Positions 45,703-53,141 of a DNA stretch of 64,000 nucleotides are shown here, in pieces; position 1 is the stretch's first letter, and the number at the start of each line of letters is the position of its first letter. This DNA comes from JASGCK01 sp031538565. Lineage in GTDB: Bacteria; Pseudomonadota; Gammaproteobacteria; Burkholderiales; Burkholderiaceae_C. Below the pieces are notes generated by a model. It did no database searches and was not told the origin of the DNA. It saw only the letters and a program-made list of their open reading frames with translations. The DNA lies in assembly GCA_031538565.1 (NCBI GenBank), contig JAVKLS010000061.1, positions 20,732 to 84,731 on the forward strand, read 5' to 3'. The position numbers and the translations under genes were made by a program.

Positions 45703-46944
45703 ATGGCAAGCGTAGAAATTAAAGTCCCGCAGCTCTCCGAATCCGTGGCAGAGGCCACCATGCTCACATGGAAGAAGAAGGTGGGTGATGCCGTCACCGC
45801 CGATGAAATTTTGATTGAAATTGAAACCGATAAAGTGGTGTTGGAAGTGCCCGCGCCTGCCTCGGGTGTGCTCTCCGAGCTACTGGTGCAAGGCGGCACG
45901 CAAGTGGTGAGCGATCAAGTGATCGCCAAAATTGACACCGAAGGCAAGGCGTCCGCAGCCCCAGCAGCACCCGGCAACCAAGCCGCAGCGCCCGCTCCAG
46001 TTGCGACAGCCGCAGCTACAAGCAAGAGCATGGCGGGGGTTGCGATGCCAGCGGCGGCAAAGCTAATGGCCGACAGCGGTATGGCCGCGGGATCAGTTGC
46101 AGGGTCAGGCAAAGATGGTCGCGTCACCAAAGGCGATGTGCTGGCAGCAGCTACGGCGTCAACTTCGCCCGCTACCGCCATTCCCACAGGCGCACCCACT
46201 AAGGCGCTACCGCAAGTGGCAACGGCTGCGCCCGATTTGGGCGACCGCCCCGAGCAGCGCGTGCCCATGTCACGCCTACGTGCACGCGTGGCCGAGCGTT
46301 TGCTGCAATCGCAAGCAACCAACGCAATTTTGACTACCTTTAACGAAATCAACATGGCGCCCGTCATGGAAATGCGCAAACGGATGCAAGAGCGTTTCGA
46401 AAAAGAGCATGGCGTGAAGCTAGGTTTTATGAGTTTTTTCGTCAAAGCGGCTGTGCATGCTTTGAAGAAGTTCCCTGTGCTCAACGCCTCGGTGGACGGC
46501 AACGACATCGTCTACCACGGCTACTTCGACATCGGTATCGCGGTGGGATCCCCACGCGGATTGGTTGTGCCCATTTTGCGCAACGCCGATCAAATGAGCT
46601 TTGCCGACATCGAAAAGAAGATTGCTGAATACGGCGTCAAAGCCCGTGACGGCAAACTGAGCATGGAAGAAATGACCGGAGGCACCTTCTCCATCAGCAA
46701 CGGCGGCACGTTTGGCAGCATGATGTCCACCCCCATCATTAACCCACCTCAGTCCGCAATTTTGGGCGTTCACGCCACCAAAGACCGCGCCATGGTGGAA
46801 AACGGTCAAGTCGTGGTTCGTCCTATGAACTACTTCGCGATGTCGTATGACCACCGCATCATCGACGGCCGCGAAGCTGTGCTGGGCTTGGTGGCGATGA
46901 AAGAAGCGCTGGAAGATCCAGCTCGCTTGTTGTTTGATATCTAA
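45703..46944 (+). CDS. sucB: Dihydrolipoyllysine succinyltransferase (E2 of 2-oxoglutarate dehydrogenase)
   Basis: E2 core of the same complex. One lipoyl domain with lipoate on Lys44 (EIETDKVVLE), an Ala/Pro linker, a peripheral subunit-binding domain (AAAKLMADSG, then DGRVTKGDVLAA, about 110-145) and the acyltransferase domain with His384/Asp388 in SYDHRIIDGRE. 413 residues is full length. Downstream the operon is interrupted by three unrelated small genes before lpd. Confidence 0.97.
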   Translation: MASVEIKVPQLSESVAEATMLTWKKKVGDAVTADEILIEIETDKVVLEVPAPASGVLSELLVQGGTQVVSDQVIAKIDTEGKASAAPAAPGNQAAAPAPVATAAATSKSMAGVAMPAAAKLMADSGMAAGSVAGSGKDGRVTKGDVLAAATASTSPATAIPTGAPTKALPQVATAAPDLGDRPEQRVPMSRLRARVAERLLQSQATNAILTTFNEINMAPVMEMRKRMQERFEKEHGVKLGFMSFFVKAAVHALKKFPVLNASVDGNDIVYHGYFDIGIAVGSPRGLVVPILRNADQMSFADIEKKIAEYGVKARDGKLSMEEMTGGTFSISNGGTFGSMMSTPIINPPQSAILGVHATKDRAMVENGQVVVRPMNYFAMSYDHRIIDGREAVLGLVAMKEALEDPARLLFDI

Positions 46945-46966
46945 GCAGCAACTTTGCTAGTGCGCA

Positions 46967-47488
46967 ATGCCAGAGCAAAAGAAAATCATCATCATTGCTG
47001 GCCCCAACGGGGCTGGCAAGACGACTTTTGCAAAGGCGTTTTTGCCGAACGAAGCGAACTGCACCGCGTTCATCAATGCTGATTTGATTGCTGCTGGTAT
47101 TGCACCGTTTGCGCCCGAATCGGCTGCGATTGCAGCAGGGCGCATCATGCTGAAAATGATTGATGAGGCTGTGAAGCGTGGTGACAGTTTTGCATTTGAG
47201 ACAACTTTGAGTGGATTGGGTTATGCACGGATGATTCCAAAGTGGCGCGCATCTGGTTATTTTGTGGAGTTGTTTTTTCTGGCGCTGCCCAATGCTGAAG
47301 AAGCAATTACACGTGTTGCAAGACGTGTTCGTGAAGGTGGTCACTCTATTCCAACGGATGTGATTAAGAGGCGTTTTGCTGCTGGATTAGATAACTTGCA
47401 TAACGTGTACAAGCCGCTCGTTAATGCTTGGTCACATATCGACAATTCTGTGACACCTTATGTGGTGATTGATTGGAGTGAACAATGA
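46967..47488 (+). CDS. Zeta-toxin-like P-loop kinase (COG4185 type)
   Basis: Small P-loop protein related to zeta toxins, which phosphorylate UDP-amino sugars. Walker A GPNGAGKTT is at residues 12-20, then a FINADLIAAGIAPFAPE substrate-side motif, FAFETTLSG, and a basic helix VARRVREGGHSIPTDVIKRRF. 173 residues. The partner gene overlaps its stop as ATGA. It lies 22 bases after sucB and is presumably cotranscribed with the TCA genes, an odd place for a toxin. Whether it is toxic is not known; many chromosomal relatives are untested. Confidence 0.82.
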   Translation: MPEQKKIIIIAGPNGAGKTTFAKAFLPNEANCTAFINADLIAAGIAPFAPESAAIAAGRIMLKMIDEAVKRGDSFAFETTLSGLGYARMIPKWRASGYFVELFFLALPNAEEAITRVARRVREGGHSIPTDVIKRRFAAGLDNLHNVYKPLVNAWSHIDNSVTPYVVIDWSEQ

Positions 47489-47646
47489 ATGTGAATCCGA
47501 TGGCAAATGCCAAAACCCCTGATTTTCGTAACGCCCATGCTGCCTTGCTGAGAGCCGCAGAGGCTGCGCACGCTAGAGCAAAACAATTCGATACGCTATT
47601 AGCCAAACAGCAAAACGCACGGCCTGTACAGCAGGCGGTGAACTAA
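47485..47646 (+). CDS. 53-residue partner protein of the zeta-like kinase
   Basis: Short gene starting at ATG 47485, overlapping the kinase stop by four bases and ending two bases before the tautomerase start. The product is hydrophilic and Ala/Gln-rich with one amphipathic helix (RNAHAALLRAAEAAHARAKQ). Small genes encoding similar Ala-rich helices accompany COG4185 kinases in other proteobacteria as I recall, so an antitoxin or accessory role is plausible. Codon use and tight packing support it being real. Confidence 0.7.
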   Translation: MNVNPMANAKTPDFRNAHAALLRAAEAAHARAKQFDTLLAKQQNARPVQQAVN

Positions 47647-47648
47647 CT

Positions 47649-48038
47649 ATGACCATCGCCCGCATCGACTACTGCAAGCAAAGAGACGCAAGCCCGCCGC
47701 ATGATTTTGGCGCTATCGCTGCGCGGGTGGTGAACAGCGTCATGACCGACGTGTTCAGCATCCCCGCGAGCGAGAACTATGTCGTTGCCCAATCTCATGC
47801 TGGGCAAGATGTATTGCATAACCCCGAGCACGTAAGCTCAGAGCGGCTTGCCAGCATTGTGTTCATTCAAATCACGCTCAATAGTGGTCGTTCGGCAGAA
47901 TTGAAAGCCACGTTTTATGACACGCTCACCGCTGCACTAGGCAAGGCTTTGAACGTGCCGCCAGCCGATGTGTTTATCAATTTAGTGGAAGTGGCTAAAG
48001 AGAATTGGTCGTTTGGACGATCCACAAAACTCATTTGA
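47649..48038 (+). CDS. Tautomerase-superfamily protein lacking Pro1
   Basis: Beta-alpha-beta protein of the 4-oxalocrotonate tautomerase superfamily (long, fused-type, 129 residues). The second half, IVFIQITLNSGRSAELKATF and then ALNVPPADVFINLVEVAKENWSFG, is the family core. Active members start Met-Pro so that Pro1 becomes the catalytic base; here the chain begins Met-Thr (MTIARIDYCKQRD), and no alternative start exposes a proline. The enzyme may be inactive or work differently. Sits between the 53-aa gene and lpd. Confidence 0.8.
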   Translation: MTIARIDYCKQRDASPPHDFGAIAARVVNSVMTDVFSIPASENYVVAQSHAGQDVLHNPEHVSSERLASIVFIQITLNSGRSAELKATFYDTLTAALGKALNVPPADVFINLVEVAKENWSFGRSTKLI

Positions 48039-48063
48039 AAACTTAACTTAAGAAAGAAAAATC

Positions 48064-49491
48064 ATGTCAAAACCATTCGACATCATCGTCATTGGTGGTG
48101 GCCCCGGTGGCTACATTGCAGCCATTCGTGCTGCGCAACTCGGTTTCCAAGTCGCTTGTATCGACGAGTGGAAAAACGCAGCCGGTGGCCCAGCGCCCGG
48201 TGGCACGTGTACCAACGTGGGCTGCATTCCCTCTAAGGCTTTGCTGCAGTCCAGCGAGCACTTTGACCATGCCAACCACCACTTCGCCGAGCACGGCATC
48301 AGCGCCACGGGCGTGAAGATGGACGTGGCCAAGATGATTGCCCGAAAAGACACCGTCGTGAAGCAAAACAACGATGGCATCTTGTACCTGTTCAAAAAGA
48401 ACAAGGTCACGTTCTTTCACGGCCGTGGCAGCTTTGCGGGTAAGGCTGAAGGCGGCTACAGCATCCACGTGGCTGGCAAGCTAGAGGAGACCATCACGGC
48501 CAAGCAAGTCATCATCGCCACAGGCTCCAACGCCCGTGCCTTGCCAGGCACACCGTTTGACGAAGTGAATGTGTTGTCCAACGACGGCGCTTTGCGCGTG
48601 GGCGCAGTGCCGAAGAAGCTGGCCTTGATTGGTTCTGGCGTGATCGGTTTGGAGATGGGTTCTGTGTGGCGTCGTCTAGGCGCTGATGTGACCATCCTCG
48701 AAGGTCTGCCTACATTCCTGGGTGCCGTGGACGAGCAAATCGCCAAAGAAGCCAAAAAGGCTTTCGACAAGCAAGGCCTGAAGATCGAACTCGGCGTGAA
48801 GGTTGGCGAAATCGTCAACGGCAAGAAGGGCGTCACCGTCAACTACACCAACGCCAAAGGCGAAGCCATCAAGCTCGACGCCGACAAGCTCATCGTGTCC
48901 ATCGGTCGCGTGCCCAACACCGTCGGCTTGAATGCCGAAACCATTGGCTTGCAACTGGGCGAGCGCGGGGAAATCATTGTTGACGCTGAGTGCAAGACAA
49001 ACGTCCCTGGCGTGTGGGCCGTGGGCGACGTGGTGCGTGGCCCCATGCTGGCGCACAAAGCCGAAGAAGAAGGCGTGGCGGTGGCCGAACGCATCGCGGG
49101 CCAGCACGGGCACGTCAACTTCAACACCATCCCTTGGGTCATCTACACCAGCCCCGAAATCGCTTGGGTGGGGCGCACCGAGCAGCAACTGAAGGCCGAC
49201 GGTGTGGCGTACAAGGCTGGCACATTCCCCTTCCTGGCCAACGGTCGCGCCCGCGCTTTGGGCGACACCACTGGTATGGTGAAGTTTTTGGCCGATGCTA
49301 CGACTGACGAAATCCTGGGCGTGCACATGGTGGGCCCGCAAGTGTCTGAGTTGATCTCTGAAGCGGTGGTAGCGATGGAGTTCAAAGCTTCTGCTGAAGA
49401 CATCGCTCGCATCTGTCACGCACACCCTTCGCTGTCTGAGGCGACCAAGGAGGCGGCTTTGGCGGTGGACAAGCGGACGCTGAATTTTTGA
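48064..49491 (+). CDS. lpd: Dihydrolipoamide dehydrogenase (E3)
   Basis: FAD/NAD disulfide reductase reoxidising lipoamide. FAD motif VIGGGPGGYIAAIRAAQLG, redox disulfide Cys49-Cys54 (GGTCTNVGCIPSKAL), NAD motif LIGSGVIGLEMGSVW and C-terminal HAHPSLSEAT with the catalytic His. 475 residues. By eye this gene is richer in G/C-ending codons (AAG, GGC, CTG) than the odhB-proximal genes, which may reflect high expression or a separate origin. zapE overlaps its stop as TTGA. Confidence 0.96.
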   Translation: MSKPFDIIVIGGGPGGYIAAIRAAQLGFQVACIDEWKNAAGGPAPGGTCTNVGCIPSKALLQSSEHFDHANHHFAEHGISATGVKMDVAKMIARKDTVVKQNNDGILYLFKKNKVTFFHGRGSFAGKAEGGYSIHVAGKLEETITAKQVIIATGSNARALPGTPFDEVNVLSNDGALRVGAVPKKLALIGSGVIGLEMGSVWRRLGADVTILEGLPTFLGAVDEQIAKEAKKAFDKQGLKIELGVKVGEIVNGKKGVTVNYTNAKGEAIKLDADKLIVSIGRVPNTVGLNAETIGLQLGERGEIIVDAECKTNVPGVWAVGDVVRGPMLAHKAEEEGVAVAERIAGQHGHVNFNTIPWVIYTSPEIAWVGRTEQQLKADGVAYKAGTFPFLANGRARALGDTTGMVKFLADATTDEILGVHMVGPQVSELISEAVVAMEFKASAEDIARICHAHPSLSEATKEAALAVDKRTLNF

Positions 49492-50588
49492 GTGTTCTTC
49501 AGATTTACCAAGCCGAGTTAGCTAAGCGCGGCTACACCTCTGACCCCGCGCAGCTAGCGGGCGTGGAGGTTTTGGACGTTTGTGCGCGTGCGTGGGAGGC
49601 GTATCTTTCGCAGCGATCAAACAAACTTAAAAAGATGTTCGTCCACCCCGATATTCCGCAAGGCGTTTACTTGTACGGTGGCGTGGGGCGCGGTAAAAGT
49701 TTTTTGATGGATTGTTTTTTTGAAGCCGTGCCGATTCAGCGTAAAACGCGCTTGCATTTTCACGAATTTATGCGCGAAGTTCACCGCGAGCTTGCCGATT
49801 TACAGGGTACGGTTAATCCACTCGACGAGCTGGGCAAGCGCATCAGCAAGCGCTATCGGCTGATTTGTTTTGATGAGTTTCACGTTGCGGACATTACAGA
49901 TGCCATGATTTTGCATCGCTTGCTCGTAGCCATGTTTAACAACGGCGTGGGCATGGTGACGACGAGCAACTTCAAACCCGATGACCTCTACCCTAATGGT
50001 TTGCACCGAGACCGCCTCAAGCCCGCGATTGAGCTACTTAACTCTAGGCTCACCGTGCTCAATGTGGATAACGGGATGGATTACCGCCGAGTCACTATGG
50101 ATTTGCTGAGGCTGTATCACTATCCACTGGGCGCTGCGGCTGATGCGGCGTTGATGGATGCATTTTCACGACTTGCGCATATTCAAGGCGATGATCCTGT
50201 GCTGCGCATTGAGGCGCGAGAAGTGAGAACGCTTAGGCGATCGGGTGGCGTGGTGTGGTTTGATTTCAAAACCTTGTGCGGCGGACCGCGCAGTCAAAAC
50301 GATTATTTAGAAATTGCATCGCAATTTCATACGGTGATTTTGAGCGACGTGCCGCAAATGTTTGTGCGCCACGCCTCGGAAGCGAGGCGCTTTACGTGGT
50401 TGGTGGATGTGCTGTATGACCGCCGCGTCAAACTCATCATGTCTGCCGCCGTTGCCTCTGAATTTCTGTACACCGAGGGTCCGCTCGCCCATGAGTTTCC
50501 GCGTACCATTTCGCGTTTGAACGAAATGCAATCCAAAGATTACATGGCTCTAGATAGGCGTCATGTGGATACAGGATTGTCCTTATAA
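49488..50588 (+). CDS. zapE: Cell division protein ZapE (AFG1-like ATPase)
   Basis: AFG1-family ATPase; E. coli ZapE binds FtsZ under low oxygen. P-loop GGVGRGKSFLMD, Walker B LICFDEFHVADITDAM and sensor TTSNFKPDDLYPNG are plain. The start is TTG 49488, overlapping the lpd stop by four bases; the product then has 366 residues, as in relatives. The lpd-zapE order is conserved in Burkholderiales. Confidence 0.93.
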   Translation: MSVLQIYQAELAKRGYTSDPAQLAGVEVLDVCARAWEAYLSQRSNKLKKMFVHPDIPQGVYLYGGVGRGKSFLMDCFFEAVPIQRKTRLHFHEFMREVHRELADLQGTVNPLDELGKRISKRYRLICFDEFHVADITDAMILHRLLVAMFNNGVGMVTTSNFKPDDLYPNGLHRDRLKPAIELLNSRLTVLNVDNGMDYRRVTMDLLRLYHYPLGAAADAALMDAFSRLAHIQGDDPVLRIEAREVRTLRRSGGVVWFDFKTLCGGPRSQNDYLEIASQFHTVILSDVPQMFVRHASEARRFTWLVDVLYDRRVKLIMSAAVASEFLYTEGPLAHEFPRTISRLNEMQSKDYMALDRRHVDTGLSL

Positions 50589-50653
50589 AGCAAGCTGTTA
50601 CACTCCGCACTTACTTTTTTTTCATAGTCGATTGAGATAACTTAAAGGCGTGT

Positions 50654-51634
50654 ATGCGGATTCTTCCTATCTTTGTGGCAGCATTAGCGTTTGCTTTTGC
50701 GGCACAGTCGCAGGCTTGGGTGCAAGAGCCCAGTATGCGTGTCGTCAACAAGCAAGCCAAAAAGCAAGCTCAAAAGCCAAAGGGAGCCGTTAAAAAAACG
50801 AATGCCAAGCGGGCGATGCATACTGCAGTCGAGCCAGAAGTTCCCTCTGTAGGACAACTCTCGGGCTTACATGGCACACCTGATGCGCTTGATTTGAAAT
50901 CCAGCGTGGCTTTAGTGGTGGATCAAGATACGACCGAGGTACTGTTTAGCAAAAATGATTCGGTTGTGCTGCCCATCGCCTCCATTACAAAGTTGATGAC
51001 GGGCATTTTGATTGCCGAAGCTAATTTGCCTATGGATGAAATGATCACGATTACGCAAGACGATGTGCGTAACACGGCTTACTCTAGATTGCGTGCGGGC
51101 ACGACGATGTCGCGCCTCGATATGCTGCATCTGGCTTTGATGTCTAGCGAAAACCGCGCAGCCTACGCGCTGGGGCGCAGCTATCCAGGTGGGTTGGATC
51201 GGTTTGTGCAATTAATGAATGCCAAAGCAAAATTTCTGGGCATGAACAACACGCAATATGTGGAGCCTACGGGGCTGTCTAGTGACAATCGTTCAACCGC
51301 GCAAGACTTGGCCAAATTGGTGGTTTTTGCCTCGCAAAATCCATTGGTGAGTCAGTTGTCAACGTCCACGGGCTATCAAGTGGCGGTGGGTCATCGGACG
51401 ATGAATTACATCAATACCAATCGCTTGACCTCTAATCCCAATTGGGAAATTGATATTCAAAAGACGGGCTACATTTCGGCGGCGGGTCGCTGCTTGGTGA
51501 TGCAAACCAAGGTGGCAGGACGTAAATTGGTCATGGTCTTTTTGGACTCCGTCGGTAAATATTCGCGCCTCGGCGACGCCGAGCGTGTGCGGGCATGGGT
51601 TGAGAGTCGGCCCGCAGGCTTGCCGCGCGTTTAG
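50654..51634 (+). CDS. pbpG: D-alanyl-D-alanine endopeptidase (PBP7/PbpG type)
   Basis: Penicillin-binding protein of the S11 family acting on peptidoglycan cross-links. A signal peptide (residues 1-21, AQSQA) and a Lys-rich linker lead to the catalytic motifs: SITK (nucleophile Ser), SEN in LMSSENRAAYALGRSYPGG, and KTG in IQKTGYISAAG. 326 residues, no C-terminal membrane anchor helix, hence PBP7-like rather than DacA/C. It ends inside a strong terminator hairpin and is convergent with the IclR gene. Confidence 0.92.
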   Translation: MRILPIFVAALAFAFAAQSQAWVQEPSMRVVNKQAKKQAQKPKGAVKKTNAKRAMHTAVEPEVPSVGQLSGLHGTPDALDLKSSVALVVDQDTTEVLFSKNDSVVLPIASITKLMTGILIAEANLPMDEMITITQDDVRNTAYSRLRAGTTMSRLDMLHLALMSSENRAAYALGRSYPGGLDRFVQLMNAKAKFLGMNNTQYVEPTGLSSDNRSTAQDLAKLVVFASQNPLVSQLSTSTGYQVAVGHRTMNYINTNRLTSNPNWEIDIQKTGYISAAGRCLVMQTKVAGRKLVMVFLDSVGKYSRLGDAERVRAWVESRPAGLPRV

Positions 51635-51654
51635 TGGCGCGGCAAGCTTTTGTT
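51618..51654 (+). terminator. Rho-independent terminator of pbpG
   Basis: GCTTGCCGCGC (51618-51628) and GCGCGGCAAGC (51637-51647) form a perfect 11-bp G/C-rich stem, followed by TTTTGTT. The 8-base loop contains the pbpG stop codon TAG, so the last codons of the gene are part of the terminator. Confidence 0.9.
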
Positions 51655-52408
51655 AGGATTGGTAGCCAAGGGCTGCCGAAATCGTATCCGTGGTATCTTG
51701 CAGCAAAGCCAGCCATTCAGTTCTGAGTCGCTGCGTGGGTGCGGAGATGGACAAGCCAGCTATTAATTCCCCTCGGTCATTGTGGATGGCAGAAGCGATG
51801 CAGCGTACACCAAGCTCTAACTCTTCTTTGTCGTAAGCTGAGTGAGTTTTGGTTACTGCCTTCAATTCTTTTTTAAGCAACTCCAAACTGGTGATGCTAT
51901 TGGGTGTTTGTCCTTTTAGCCCTGTGCGCTCGGCGTAGGCTTGCAGTTGCACATCGGTGTCTTGCGATAAAAATAGCTTGCCCACCGATGTCAGATGCAG
52001 TGGTGCACGCCCACCAATGGCGCGAACCACTTGCATCCCCGAGCGCTCCGAATACGCGCGATCAATGTACACAATGCTGTCGCCTTGTCGAACGCTTAAG
52101 GAAACGGGTTGTCCCAATTGGTCGTGCAGCATGCGCATGGGCGATAGTGCCACTTCGCGCACGTCGAGTCGGCTTTTGACTAAATTACCGAGCTCTAAAA
52201 AACGCAAACCGAGGCGGTACACATGAGGCTGAGGGTGCTCCACGTAGCGTGCGAGCACTAAGTCACGCAAAATGCGGTGCGTGGTGGAGGGGTGCAGTTC
52301 CGCCAGTTCGCTCAGGTCTTTCAGACTTAAGGCTTGCGAGCGTTTGGCCAAAATATCGACCAGCAAAAACATCCGCTCAAAAACTTGTATCGTGGGTTTA
52401 GCTTGCAT
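51653..52408 (-). CDS. IclR-family transcriptional regulator
   Basis: N-terminal winged helix-turn-helix (LSLKDLSELAELHPSTTHRILRDL, residues about 24-48) and a C-terminal IclR effector domain (YIDRAYSERSGMQVVRAIGGRAPLH, then LELGVRCIASAIHNDRGELIAGLSIS). 251 residues. It overlaps the 3' end of aat by 11 bases, so the two are cotranscribed, and both are divergent from the mutase gene. A role in propionate or organic-acid control is possible by position only. Confidence 0.9.
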   Translation of the reverse strand: MQAKPTIQVFERMFLLVDILAKRSQALSLKDLSELAELHPSTTHRILRDLVLARYVEHPQPHVYRLGLRFLELGNLVKSRLDVREVALSPMRMLHDQLGQPVSLSVRQGDSIVYIDRAYSERSGMQVVRAIGGRAPLHLTSVGKLFLSQDTDVQLQAYAERTGLKGQTPNSITSLELLKKELKAVTKTHSAYDKEELELGVRCIASAIHNDRGELIAGLSISAPTQRLRTEWLALLQDTTDTISAALGYQS

Positions 52409-53114
52409 TAACCGATCTTACTAGCAGGGTCAAAAAATCTTGGCGTGCCATAGGACGCGCACCAAGGCTTGCCAGATGCGGGGTTTGCTGCTGGCAGTCA
52501 ATCCACGCAATGCCTTGCGCTTGGCAAAAATCGACCAGCGCAGTCAACGCAATTTTGGATGCGTCCGCTTGCAGCGAAAACATGGACTCACCAAACACGG
52601 CACGGCCAATTTGCGTGAAATAAAGTCCGCCCACTAGTTGCTTTTGCACCCACACCTCCACACTGTGGGCGTAGCCTGCGCGGTGCAGCGCGATGTACGC
52701 CTCTTGCATGGCAGGCACAATCCATGTGCCCGCCTGACCCGCACGGGGGACGCGGGCGCAACAGGCAATCACCTCGTCAAATGCGCTATCCATACGCACT
52801 TCGCAGCACGGATCAGCATAAAAGCGCTTGTGCGCTTGCAACAGCGAGCGACGGCGTTTGAAATCAGCGACTTGCAGCACCATGCGTGGATCGGGACTCC
52901 ACCACAAAATTGGCTCCCCCTCGCTAAACCACGGGAAAATGCCTTGACTGTACGCGGCGACTAAGCGCGTCGTCGATAAGTCTGCTCCCGCGCACAAAAG
53001 TCCTGCAACGGGGTCATCATCACCCCACGCTTGGCTTGAGGGCGGGAAGGGTGAATCGCTACTGAGCACAGGCAGGCGACGGGTGGGCGTAGGGTTTTTC
53101 ATGTCAGTTTGCAT
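52398..53114 (-). CDS. aat: Leucyl/phenylalanyl-tRNA--protein transferase
   Basis: N-end-rule enzyme that adds Leu or Phe to proteins starting with Lys or Arg. FPPSSQAWGDDDPVAGLLCAGADL, YSQGIFPWF, ILWWSPDPRMVL and the late GGLYFTQIGRAVFGESMFS and WIDCQQQTPHLASLGA are family blocks. Several start codons exist; I use ATG 53112-53114, which has GGAAA seven bases before it. 238 residues. Divergent from the mutase gene with about 28 bases between starts. Confidence 0.92.
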   Translation of the reverse strand: MQTDMKNPTPTRRLPVLSSDSPFPPSSQAWGDDDPVAGLLCAGADLSTTRLVAAYSQGIFPWFSEGEPILWWSPDPRMVLQVADFKRRRSLLQAHKRFYADPCCEVRMDSAFDEVIACCARVPRAGQAGTWIVPAMQEAYIALHRAGYAHSVEVWVQKQLVGGLYFTQIGRAVFGESMFSLQADASKIALTALVDFCQAQGIAWIDCQQQTPHLASLGARPMARQDFLTLLVRSVNAS

Positions 53115-53141
53115 AAGATTTTCCATCAATAATGTTCAGTT

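Noticed and set aside
48064..49491. lpd as a recent horizontal acquisition on composition grounds
   Set aside because: The impression of higher G/C at third positions is by eye only; high expression could cause it, and lpd-zapE order is normal.
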